Shown here one piece after another: positions 37,061 to 47,223 of a stretch of DNA of 64,000 nt. The stretch is taken from assembly GCA_002914805.1 (NCBI GenBank), contig JXTB01000040.1:83229-147228 (forward strand), read 5' to 3'. The notes below the pieces were generated by a model. That model saw only the letters and a program-made list of their open reading frames with translations, was not told the origin of the DNA and ran no database searches. Each line of letters opens with the position of its first letter. Position 1 is the first letter of the stretch. A program made the position numbers and the translations under genes. The DNA comes from Parasponia andersonii. Taxonomy: Eukaryota > Streptophyta > Magnoliopsida > Rosales > Cannabaceae.

Positions 37061-38506
37061 TACCCCAAAATCGTTTTCTCAATTTTAGCCTATTTTCTGA
37101 GTTGGGCTTGGAAACAGTTTTGTGATACAAGCCCACCAAAGAAGGATTCATTGGACTCCTTTACTGGAGTCCGTGCGTTTCACAGTTTTTGGATTTAAAA
37201 AACGTGGATCGAATCTAAATGCCAAACGATCCACAACTTATATACCACCCCTCAAAAAGCTAACCCCACTTCTTAAATAAATCAAAACATGTTTAGTCTT
37301 CATCCCTCAACTAGTTAAAAGTCAAGTACAATCTCAGCATTCAAATTCTGGAAAATAATAATAATAATATTAAAACACTAACAAATTCAATTCAACATTC
37401 CCCTTACATGATGTCTAGTTTAGAAAGAATGAAATGTAATAGAAAGAGAAATCTTATTATTTTGTCTCGTTATCTCAAAAACATGAGAATAGCTACTCTA
37501 ATGAATGACTATTCCTATGAGTGATGGAATAATCATTCCTAAGAGATGGGAGGAACACCCCACTGCATTCCATTACATAATTTTTTAAAATATATAAATC
37601 CTATATTGCATCTACCAAATTAGAATCTAAAACTACCACTTTTGACTGTTTCTTCCATTTCTCTCAAGTTGATCAGTATTTTCTCTCTACTCCACTCTCT
37701 CCTTCACCCTTCCCTTGGATTTCTTTCTCCTTTTTATCTCTTCTTTCTAATTACAACTAATAATTCAAATGTTAAAAGTGTGCTTTTGTCAAAATACAAG
37801 AAACAACATTCCATTACATGGTCAATCTAAGATTTTAATGTACAATTGAATCGACTTGAACAATAGAGATTATTGTTACTTTTTTTAAATATTGATTAAA
37901 ATAGGGAAAGTGAATCCTCTCTTATTTTAATTTCAGTAAAACGAATTTGTGTGTCTTTTTTTCTTTCAGGTTCTGGGTATCACTCTTTTTCTTCCAATGT
38001 AATCTACTTATATTACTAGGAAAATATTTATGTGGAGCTTATAGTCTTAAGTTTTTCCGTAACAGTCAAATGGATCAAAGTTTAGACCACTCACAATAGT
38101 TTTACCTATAGAAAAGATCATCAAATAGGAGGCAACCAATTTATGATTCCAAATAAGAACACTATTAGCTTGAACAGTTGTTGATGATCAAGTAAGAATT
38201 ACCTCAACAAAAATTGATGGAATTGGACCTAATAAAGTCCAATAAGAAGCACTCACCTCTCATCCTAATATAAAAGCGAACGCACAAAAGAAAGAGTAGC
38301 AGATGTGGGCAAAATAAGCAGTAGTTAACTAGGAGATAGAGAAACACTAAGATGGACCAGAGGAAAGGATTCTTGCACTCTTGGCCCATTTTGCACTTCT
38401 CTTTTGCTAGGTTAGTCCTCTTCTCTACCGACATTAACTTTCTCTTTCCTATTTGTCTGAGATCTCGCCCGTTTTGATCTTTCAATTCAAGCAATCTCCC
38501 TCGAGC
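37061..38506. other. Intergenic spacer
   Basis: AT-rich, no gene supported. The 37420-37575 stretch (GGAATAATCATTCC with flanking GAATGAAATGTAATAG and CATTCCATTACATAAT) looks like a small eroded MITE. Confidence 0.45.
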
Positions 38507-39297
38507 AAGGTTTTAAAAAGTTTAATCGAGAATTGAGGCATTTTGCTTGAGCTTGACTAGGCGTAAGCCTCGAATTAAGTAATAAAAAACCTCATAAAAA
38601 TCATAATGAAATAAGAGACTTATAAAACTAAAGGTCTTACATAATATCATAGTGATTTAGTTCTTAAAAAAACACATAATTACACAACAAACTCATAAAA
38701 TTCATGAAAATTACTAGTAATATTTCATAAAACCATAAATAAAAATCATCAAAACGATAAATCGTAATATTAATAGCATATGAATAGAGCTTAGAAGTCT
38801 AAACATTTTCTAACTCATAAAACCAAGCTTCTATGAAGAGTGAAGTTACCGACAGCCGATTCTCTATTAGAGGAGTGATGAGGAGACTAGCGCTGAGTCT
38901 TTACTAGAGAAGGAAGAAGAAAAGAACGAATGAAGTTATCGTGTTAGAGACTTGGAGCCTCTGTCTACTGTTGGTTATAACTTTGAGTAGCTGGGCCTAT
39001 TTTTAACTTGAAAAAAACGACCCAACTAAACTAGATAACACTTAAAAAAAGGCATAGATACATTTAAAAACAACTACACGTCAGTTGATCTCAAAATATG
39101 GGCCAAAATTCATTTAAAAGGCCAATATTAGGGTAAATTGTACGAGGCTTAAACCTCGTATGCCTCAAAGACTTAAGCCTCAAAGGTGTGCACCTCAATT
39201 GATGAAGGGGGCCATTTGAATCTTTAGAGGCAATTTTTTTCTGCCTCGCCTCGAGACACACCTCAAGACGCACGCCTCAACTGTTTTTAATACTATG
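38507..39297. mobile_element. Foldback non-autonomous element (GAGGC-rich termini), probably hAT-like
   Basis: The left end AAGGTTTTAAAAAGTTTAAT, followed by GAGAATTGAGGC, is mirrored on the other strand by the right end ATAGTATTAAAAACAGTTGAGGC. Both subterminal regions are rich in GCCTCG/CGAGGC words (for example 38565-38575 and 39240-39260). About 790 bp, no coding. Such GAGGC-rich elements are frequent in eudicots. A retrotransposon gag fragment lies immediately to the right. Confidence 0.65.
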
Positions 39298-39500
39298 TTA
39301 TCGAGTATTCCATTTCCTTTTGATCTAGGGAATTCAGCATTTGCACCAAGTTAACATGAGCACAAAATCCCACTTGTCTATCATTTGTGATCAATGTACT
39401 CAATTTTTCTTCATTTGGGCAATCATGGGCTCTTTGAGGTCCTCCACAAATGAAACCCCAACCTTTCCTTTCTTAGATTTACTAGGCTTGTGCTCCAAGG
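39298..39500 (-). pseudogene. Retrotransposon gag fragment with damaged CCHC zinc knuckle
   Basis: The minus strand reads KSKKGKVG, then GFICGGPQRAHDCPNEEKL, then FCAHVNLVQMLNS. The knuckle pattern C..C....H....C is recognisable from its second cysteine on, but the first cysteine is absent. This matches plant Ty3/gypsy gag C-termini (CF.C.GPH.A.DCP). No other gag-pol part is visible nearby. Confidence 0.6.
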
Positions 39501-40340
39501 AATAAAATAGGAAGAAAAGATTCTTCATTTCATATGACATTGCTTTACTTAGGTTGAACCAACTTTGTGTAAGTCAATTTTTGTTCATTGTTCTGTCAAA
39601 AAGAATATATACTAATGATCCATTTTTCGATAAAAGAATGGTAGGATGGCCTTTGGATACTAAATTAAAAGGAGAAATAGCATTTTTAATAAAGGAAGGC
39701 CTTTTAGGCATCATATCCTTGTTGCACATCTGATATTGACCATAGCTACAATAGGCTTTAGTACTTATAGTGAGCGACGGCAATTAATGGAGCTCATCCA
39801 AATAGTTAAATTAGGCTTATTTTCTTTAGGCCACATATTTCTTTCTATTTTTTAGCTTAATCAGCAAACCTGTGAACATCCCAAACCTTTAAACGATCAC
39901 CAAAAAGGAAAAAAATAAACAAAAAGAAAAAGACCAGGTTAAGCTCAAAGAGAGGAAACAAGCAACCTATCTTTTTAATAAAGGATCTAGGTCAATAGTT
40001 TACAAAGAGCAAAGTGACTTGGTTAGAAGAAAAGACTTAAAAGAAAGGATGTCAAAACTAGAATAATAACTATTAAAGATTCAATGCAAGATTAGTAGGT
40101 TATAATCAATTTGATACTAACGAAATCCCTTATTTGAATCCTATAGGATTGATTGTCTTGTAATGCACCCTTCATTGAAAGAGTAGGAGGTTGTAAGACT
40201 CACCTCTCAATAAAGCTAATAAGTTGGGAAATATCAAAAGGGATGTTTTGCATTATTTAATTCAGCAATCCACTTATCTTATCTTTAGTGTCGCTATTAA
40301 AGATATCACAAAGATGATTTACTGCAATAAAGTTAAAAGG
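39501..40340. other. Spacer, probably element debris
   Basis: No recognisable gene. A minus-strand stretch at 39574-39783 is open for 69 codons but has no recognised domain. Confidence 0.45.
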
Positions 40341-40344
40341 TAAT

Positions 40345-40445
40345 GGTAAGGGTAATAAGAAAATAGAATGGAATAGGGTGACTTAAACCCGGACCATTCA
40401 CTTACACAGTCACCCACCTAACCGTATAAGCTAACACCAACTTAC
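40345..40445 (-). mobile_element. tRNA-derived SINE
   Basis: Read on the minus strand from about 40440: GGTGTTAGCTTATACGGTTA, then AGGTGGGTGACTG, then GGTCCGGGTTTAAGTCACCC. The first part fits RNA polymerase III box A (TRGC..A..GG) and the second fits box B (GGTTCRA..CC) at tRNA-like spacing. It is too diverged for a working tRNA and is followed by a T/C-rich tail. AGAATAGAAT-like sequence on both sides could be a target duplication. Confidence 0.65.
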
Positions 40446-40449
40446 TTAG

Positions 40450-41860
40450 AATATAGAATAGAATAGAATACAAATTTATTCAATTGCTTGTTGACCATGA
40501 TATGGAATGTCATTATCTCTATTTCAACAAAAACACTTTTCACATTCTAATTAATATGGATCAAAGTTTGTAAATAAAATTTCATTCAAATATCTAGCAT
40601 TCATCCATGTTTTCCTCCTGTTGTTGCATATTTTCAAACGGATCTTTTAGTTATATAGGTTTAGATGACCTTTTTTATTAGTTCCATAACCTTTTAAAAG
40701 TGATAATTAGTTTAGTAACATTCTCTTTAATGAAACTTCTATATTCCTAACCATGCTCTTTGAAAAATTATCTCAATTTTTTTTTTTGAAAAAAATCATC
40801 TCAATTTTTTGAAAAAAAAATCAAGATTTGATGTTTGGGCAAATTAAAATTTTGTTTGTAGTTTGGGTTATTCAGATTTGCGAGGTTTAAATCAAATTCA
40901 AGCATAGAAATGACGATTTCTAATCTAAATTGCGATTTTCTAGCCTAATAATCATGATTTGGCAAGTACTTTTGCCTAACTTGACTAGTTAATTGGACCT
41001 AATCTAGTCCGAGTGGACCAGTCAAAAGCCTCAACTGGGTCCAATCGGACCCAATAGGGACATTTTTTTGTTTTTTTACGCCATGTCAGTAAAAATATAA
41101 AAAAATAATTAAAAATAAGAAAAAAAAAAAGAGGAACAAGTGAAGGTGGGGTTTGGGAAAAAGGTTATAGAACCCATTAGCTCATCTCGAAACATAATCA
41201 CACTAAAAAATTATGACGAATATTAAACAAAAACAACATTTACCATCGCTAAAATATCATCACCATCATCATATAAGTAACGTGCATGCCATATAAGTAA
41301 CGTGCATGCCATTTGAGGAATTCATTTTAAATGCAAGTCTAGTTAGTTTCTTAACTATCATCAAGACTAGCTTGAGGAGTTTTCCTAGGGTATTTAGGGA
41401 CTTTTCATCATTAGTGCCTACAAGAGACCAACATTCAAAATTTTATTGGTTGTAGGAACTTCCAATTTAAGCAATTTAATTTTTCTTTATATTTTTTTGA
41501 ACGAACAGCATGGAATGGGGATTATATGAGTAAGACTAATCAAAATCCGTCAGCTTCATTATTTGTATTTATGCATTATACAATTGTTTAAATTGAAAAT
41601 TTAAGGTAATCTCATTTTAACTCATATTTTTTGAATAACAAACCAAATTCATCAATCAAATACAAATTATAATCTATCAATTAATCCAATAAAAGTGATA
41701 TGGCTTAATGGAGCCCAACAAACTTGGGCCGAGATCGACAGTTGAGAAAGGGTGAGCAGAGATTGGCAGCTAGGGCAGAGAGTGGGCTTTCAGCATCTTG
41801 GGGAGAGAATAGTGCGGCGAGATTTTAGGAGAGAGAGAGAGTTTCAAGATTGAAGGCTCT
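40450..41860. repeat. Duplicated block, copy B (left pieces)
   Basis: 40450-40640 and 41530-41800 correspond to 34275-34495 and 34540-34850. The intervening 40640-41530 (about 890 bp) has no counterpart in copy A and is presumably an insertion. A perfect 20-bp tandem duplication (catataagtaacgtgcatgc) lies at 41270-41309. Confidence 0.7.
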
Positions 41861-41924
41861 AGATCTAAGGCTTCCTTTCTTTATTTATTTTCTCTTTATT
41901 TTATCCCTTTTAGGGGTTTTAATA

Positions 41925-42025
41925 GCACAATTTGTATGAGTTGTTGTAATCAGATCCTATAGTCTTAATTAATACAACATACTACTTTAAATTTTCAATT
42001 TTTGACAATTATGGTTGAATTGTAA
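41925..42025. repeat. Extra copy of the element arm found at 34893 and 43828
   Basis: TATGAGTTGTTGTAATCAGA, then TCCTATAGTCTTAAT, then a TTTTTGACAATTATGG word match both other arms in the same orientation. Confidence 0.65.
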
Positions 42026-42160
42026 AAAAAAAAAGTGTACATCAACCAGCCTAGCTCAATAATCTGACCAAATTATTATATATATTTGAAGTTATGGAAA
42101 AAATTATTATAGATAAATTGTGGTGCCTTTTGAATTACTTTTTTTTAATGTTTTCTTCAA

Positions 42161-43140
42161 GGTTCTATAGTGACACTTATGCCTTTTAAATTCTCATTGT
42201 AGTTTTCTTGTGAGTATAATTTTTTAGTCTATTTATTGTTGGTATTTAGCTTTTACGAGGCTCCATAATTACGCTTATGCGCTTTAAATTCTCTCTGTAG
42301 CCTCATTGTGGGTATAGGTTTTGAGTCTTTTCATTTTTAGCACTTGTGATTTTACCGGAAGACTCTCAAATAGATGCTTAATTAAAGTGATTTCGGTGGG
42401 GGGTTTTTCGGCATTTGATAGGGTTTTCTCCCTTGATTGCTCCGCCTGATGCTCTTCACTCTCTTTTTTCTCGAATGGTCTTCTTCCATATTCTCTTTGA
42501 ACTTGATGCTCTTTTCTTCTTAGATTGTTTTTCTCTTTATTTTTCCATTGGATCTGTTATGAATTATGAATTTTAGTCCTTTTTCTCCGATGATTCTTCT
42601 CGGTCTTCTTCGATTTCAGGGCCTTTTTTGTTTTTTTTTTTTCTTTTTTCCTTTCATTCATCTTATGTTCCTTGCCTTTTGCTTCTTTTCTTTCAGTTTT
42701 GTTTTTGAATCTTTGTTTGAATCAAAATTTTGTTGCATATTCCGTTCCTCTGAATCTTATTGTGGGTGTGGTACTCACTTTTTTTTGTCTGGTATTTTCA
42801 TCCCATAATTTTGTTTTCTATAATTATTTTTTCTCTGTGATATTATCTCTGCTATGGATCATTGTTTTATTATGTTCTTGCTCCTCTGGATTTTGTTGCA
42901 TATTTTGCTTCTCTAGATTTTATTGTGGGTATGTTATTCTCTTCTTTTTGTCTGGTATTTTTTATTCTGTAATTTTATTTTCTAATTATTTCTTTTGTGT
43001 GATATTATCTTTGTTATGGATTATTGTTTAGTTACGTTCTTACTCTTTTGGATCTTATGATGGGTGTGATGCTCTTTTCTTTTTGTCCGGTATTTTCTCA
43101 TCATCTAATTTTATTTTGTATAATTACTTTTTCTATGTGA
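42161..43140. repeat. Degenerate T-rich tandem arrays
   Basis: First array: two units of 98 bp starting at 42161 and 42259 (GG.TC.ATA.T.AC.CTTATG, then CTTTAAATTCTC). Second array: three units starting near 42759, 42921 and 43056, each with TATTGTGGGT-like start, CTTTTTGTCTGGTATTTT, TAATTTT.TTTT.TA and a TGTGATATTATCT or similar end. The long T-rich reading frames here are a by-product. Confidence 0.65.
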
Positions 43141-43827
43141 TTTGATTCTTACTTCATATCATTATTTCTTTGAGGTTTATCTTCCTTTATATATTACTGT
43201 ATATATATATATATGTATATTAATGTGTACTTATTTCTAGAGATTCTATCTTTGTCGTTTACATTCCTAGGCTAGTCTTTGGAGCATTCTCGAGTCTCCT
43301 TATTTTTTTTTTGGTCCTTTGTCTTTTAAAAATATATGCATAAGCTAATGTCATCTCCCCCAAAGTACATGAACAAAAAAAACCGAAGATGTCTCACTTA
43401 CTGTATCCGAAGAGTAGTTTAACTAAAATAGAGAAAAATGTTAACAAATGCAAAGAGTAGTTTAGCTAAAGAGGGAGGGTGACAATTTATATTGAAGCTA
43501 CCTTTAACTAGTGCAGCAAAAACCTCATAGAGACAAGGAAGTGCCAAAATGATTAAAAATATCTCGAATCTTGGGAACATGAGTGCTCCATAGCCCTTCT
43601 GGTTTTCAGAACTTTCCTTCCTCAACTTCAAAAAAAAATGAGTAAAACATGTAGAAATACTAAACCACCATCGATTAAAGCTAAACCAGAACATGCTTCT
43701 ATCAAAATTCTTTCACTTAGAGAGAGAGAAGGGAAAGTCTGTATATAATAAATAGATTAATGGAATACAAAACATAATTGCTAGCAAATGAAGGAAATTC
43801 TATTCCTGAGTTAGCTTTTTTAAGGGT

Positions 43828-45460
43828 TGTAAATTGTAATGGTACACTTGGTTCTTGACTGTATAAGTTGTTGCAATCTGATCCCTATAATCTTAATTTT
43901 GACAATATGCTACTCTAACTTATCAATTTTCTGGCAATTATGGTCCAATTGTAACTTAATGTCAAAGAAAATTGAAAAAACAACACATCATGTTTAAAAA
44001 ATAACTTCTTAAAAGAAGAAAAAAATACTCAAATTCTAACATTTCTGGATTCTTATGAATATGATTTTTTTACCACAAAAGAAAATTTTATTAGAAGACT
44101 CTTATTAAAATTTTGATGGAGACTCCAATAGTGGTTTTATTCATATATTGTCATTCTAATAGAAGATTTAAATTTTCTGAGAGTAGCACTTAACTATTAT
44201 GGTATGAGGTATGCCGAGATTAAGATCCTTTTACAAACTATAATTACAGTTTTTTTTTCTTGCCCCCTAATTACCATCACTTGGTAGTTGGGCTTCTCTT
44301 TTTGGATGGAACAAAATCCCTCTTTTGACAATTTTCTTTTGGTGTGGATAATCCGTACTATTAACTTTGACCATATCTTTTATCTCTTGTATAGAATCGC
44401 AATTTGAAGTTTTCTGTTTCCTTTTTTTTTTTTTCTTCATTTTCTAGGCATTATTGGGTTTTCTAATTTCTCTTCTTGTTTTTTTTTGTTCTAGTTAGCT
44501 ATGGTGTCTATTTCTTTAAAACATTATTTTGTTATACATATAGGCTATGTTTGGTTGGGAATAATGAAAAGGAATAGAATGGAATCAATTTCAAAATGAC
44601 TTCATTCCATTGTTTGGTTAGAAATTCAAAATTGGAAAAGTCTTTCCATTGAAATAAAGTATGGTGGAACTCTTGGGTGGAATAAAGTAAAATGGAATAT
44701 CATTTAATTAATAAAAAAATAAATAATTACATAAAATAATTTTAAAAGTAAAATAATGCTAAATATAAAATAATTTAATAAAATAATAATTTAATTGATA
44801 AAAAATAATTAATAAAATAATTTAAAAAATAATAAACTAAAATAATACTGTATGTAAATAATTTAATAAAATAATTTAGAAAAATAATAAAATAAAATAA
44901 AATAATGATAGATGCTAACTAATTTAATTAATAAAATAATTTTAAAAAATAATAAATAAATAATGCTAAATGAAAAATAATTTAATTAAGAAAATAATTT
45001 AATGCTAAATATAAAACAGTTTAATAGAATAATAATTTAATAAATAAAAATGATTAATAAAATAAAATAATGCTAAATGTAACATAATTTAGTGAAATAA
45101 TTGAATGCTAAATGTAATTTAAAATATTTAAAATTAAGGGTATTTCTTTTTCATTATATAGCTAATTCCAATCATTTTCACAGTTACTAAACATAAAAAT
45201 ATTCATTCAGCTAATGATTCTACTACTCCCATCAAACAATATAATTATATTACTATTATTTTCCATTCCATTTTGATTACTATTACCATTATCATTATCA
45301 TTCCACCACTACAACTAAACAGACCCTTAACGTATATTTACAAATGAATACAAACTATCAGCAATTGATAATTAAAATGAGCTAGCTAATTGTCAAAATT
45401 AAAACTATAAGGACTAAATTGTTACAACTTATATAGTTAAGGGACTAACAGCTAACCTTT
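43828..45460. mobile_element. Inverted-arm element (possible Mutator-like or other TIR element) enclosing a MITE
   Basis: The left arm (43828-43935: CTTGACTGTATAAGTTGTTG, CAATCTGATCCCTATA, TTAATTTTGACAAT) reappears inverted at 45350-45460 (on the other strand CTTAACTATATAAGTTGTAA, CAATTTAGTCC, TTAATTTTGACAAT). Arms of about 110 bp and total length of about 1.63 kb would suit a non-autonomous Mutator-like element. The interior has no coding and is interrupted by the AT-rich MITE. Two independent fragments in opposite orientation cannot be excluded. Confidence 0.55.
44533..45325. mobile_element. AT-rich MITE, copy 2, nested
   Basis: Left end GGCTATGTTTGGTTGGGAAT and, on the opposite strand, right end AAGGGTCTGTTTAGTTGTAG are imperfect terminal inverted repeats. 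TACATATA and AACGTATA on either side may be an 8-base target duplication (6 of 8 match), which would indicate the hAT superfamily. The core is the same AATAAAATAATTTAA-type sequence as at 2990-3735, and TTTAAAATTAAGGGTATTT is shared near the right end of both. Confidence 0.75.
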
Positions 45461-45706
45461 TTCTAAATTTCATTGATTTATCGCATATTAAAAAATAATG
45501 CTTAATTGGATCAATTAGTCATAGTCCTTACTTAAACTTTGAAGTAAATCAAATTATTTTTAGTTTCAATAATTATTATTTTCACTTAAAATGAGAAAAA
45601 AAAATAAAGAGAAAGACAAACTGAGATTTTTTTAATAATTAGTCATAATCCTTACTTAAACAAACAATTTTAAAAAAATAATCTTTGTTGTTTCTTTCTC
45701 TCTATT

Positions 45707-45963
45707 CTTTTTTCATTCTCATTTTAATTACTTCAAATTATTTAAACTATTTTTACTTTTAATAATTATTTTTAAATATTTTTTATGAGTTTAAATGATA
45801 AAAATATCCATTATACGATCTCGAATTTCAATTTCTTTTTCATTCTCATTTTAGGTACTTTAAATTATTTAAACTTTTTTTACTATTAATAGTTATTTTT
45901 AAATATTTTTTATGAGTTTAAATGATAAAAATATCCATTATATCGTCTCAAATTTCAATTTTG
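45707..45963. repeat. Two-unit tandem repeat of about 128 bp
   Basis: 45707-45836 and 45837-45963 both run from TTTTTCATTCTCATTTTA through ATTTTTTATGAGTTTAAATG and AAAATATCCATTATA to TCAAATTTCAATTT-like ends, with few differences. Confidence 0.85.
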
Positions 45964-46313
45964 ACCATATTTAGGAGCCTCGTACTTTTTTAATGTTTTT
46001 TTTTGCTAAAGCAATAAACGTTATGAGTTTTTTTTTTCCCTTTGTATTATATATGTTCTCTCTTTTTTCTATTATCATTTTGCTGGTTTTGTCCTATTGT
46101 CATTGTTTTCGAGATTTTGTCCTCTTAGTAAGCTTTTGGTGCTGGGAATTGATGAGGAGAGAGATGTGTGCATAAAAGAGGGAGTAACCTTTTTTGTTTT
46201 TTTTTTTTTTTAAAAAAGAAAATGTAAGTGAGTGGTTTTCTCTATTTCTCAAAATTATTTTTTTATTTTTTAGTTTATCCTATTATCAATCGGTTTAGGT
46301 ACTCGAGAGTGAC

Positions 46314-46365
46314 NNNNNNNNNNNNNNNNNNNNNNNNNNNNNNNNNNNNNNNNNNNNNNNNNNNN
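46314..46365. other. Assembly gap (52 N)
   Basis: Run of Ns in T-rich intergenic sequence, with a CT microsatellite at about 46457-46474 downstream. The true size is unknown. Confidence 0.95.
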
Positions 46366-47223
46366 TAATTTTATCTTTTCATTAATCATTAGCTGTCATC
46401 TTTCTTTTCTCCTTTTTAATTTATTTTTTTTCACAAGAAAGATCCTCCACTGTTTCTCTCTCTCTCTCTCTCTTTTCCTTCTTCTGATAAATCATTTTTT
46501 TTTGTCTTTTTATGTAATGTATTATATTTTTAATTTTATTAACAATACATTTTCAAGGGAAATAAAAAGTTATTTTTTAATAAATCAATAAAACTATTTT
46601 TTTTTTTGTAGAAATGACTTTGAATCAACTATCAGCTACCTCTTTTTTGATTATTTTAAATTTTAATATGTCAATAATTATTTTTAATGAATGCTTTATC
46701 CTTTTTTTTTTCTTTGGTTTATTTGATAAATATAAAACTACTCTTCACATGTGTATAAAAGCCTCCATTTTATCATATAAATTAACCTAATTGGTACCAT
46801 TCTTTTGGAAAAATATTTATTTTTAAAAAATTATCATATAAAATTACTCACTTTTCTGATTTTTTTTTTTTTGTTTTTTACGAAAATTTCTTTTCTATTT
46901 TTATGCTGTGTGCTGGTCAACCCGTAACCAAATGCAAAAACCTTGATCCATAAAACACTTCCCATTTTGCAATCGGAAATAGCTTAAGCATTTTTATTCC
47001 TTTAACAAAACAGGTCCTTCCCGTTTATACTTTTGATTCACTCTCTCCCATAGCCCCATGTCTATTTCTTCTTCTTTCAGTTTGTTAAAAAAAAAAAATG
47101 ATGAATAAGCTCTCATCATCTAAAATTTCTATCTACTTTAAAGTGTAAAAGTCATAACTTTAGGCCCTCTACAAACACTTTATGAAGTGTTAACTGTACC
47201 CGGAGGGGTAAAAAAAAATAAAT
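46366..47223. other. 3' flank of the B55 gene
   Basis: T-rich spacer with (CT)n and poly-T/poly-A tracts. No gene is supported. The part nearest 47223 is presumably the B55 3' untranslated region. Confidence 0.5.

Noticed and set aside
37420-37575. Small element with GGAATAATCATTCC palindrome
   Set aside because: Looks like an eroded MITE, but the inverted ends are too weak to claim as a defined element.
40381-40440. Possible tRNA gene
   Set aside because: Box A and box B are present but the arms do not pair as a cloverleaf and the context is repetitive; a SINE head fits better.
42566-43031. Hydrophobic plus-strand frames of 80-119 codons
   Set aside because: They are Phe/Leu/Ser-rich translations of a T-rich tandem array, with no upstream splice or promoter context.
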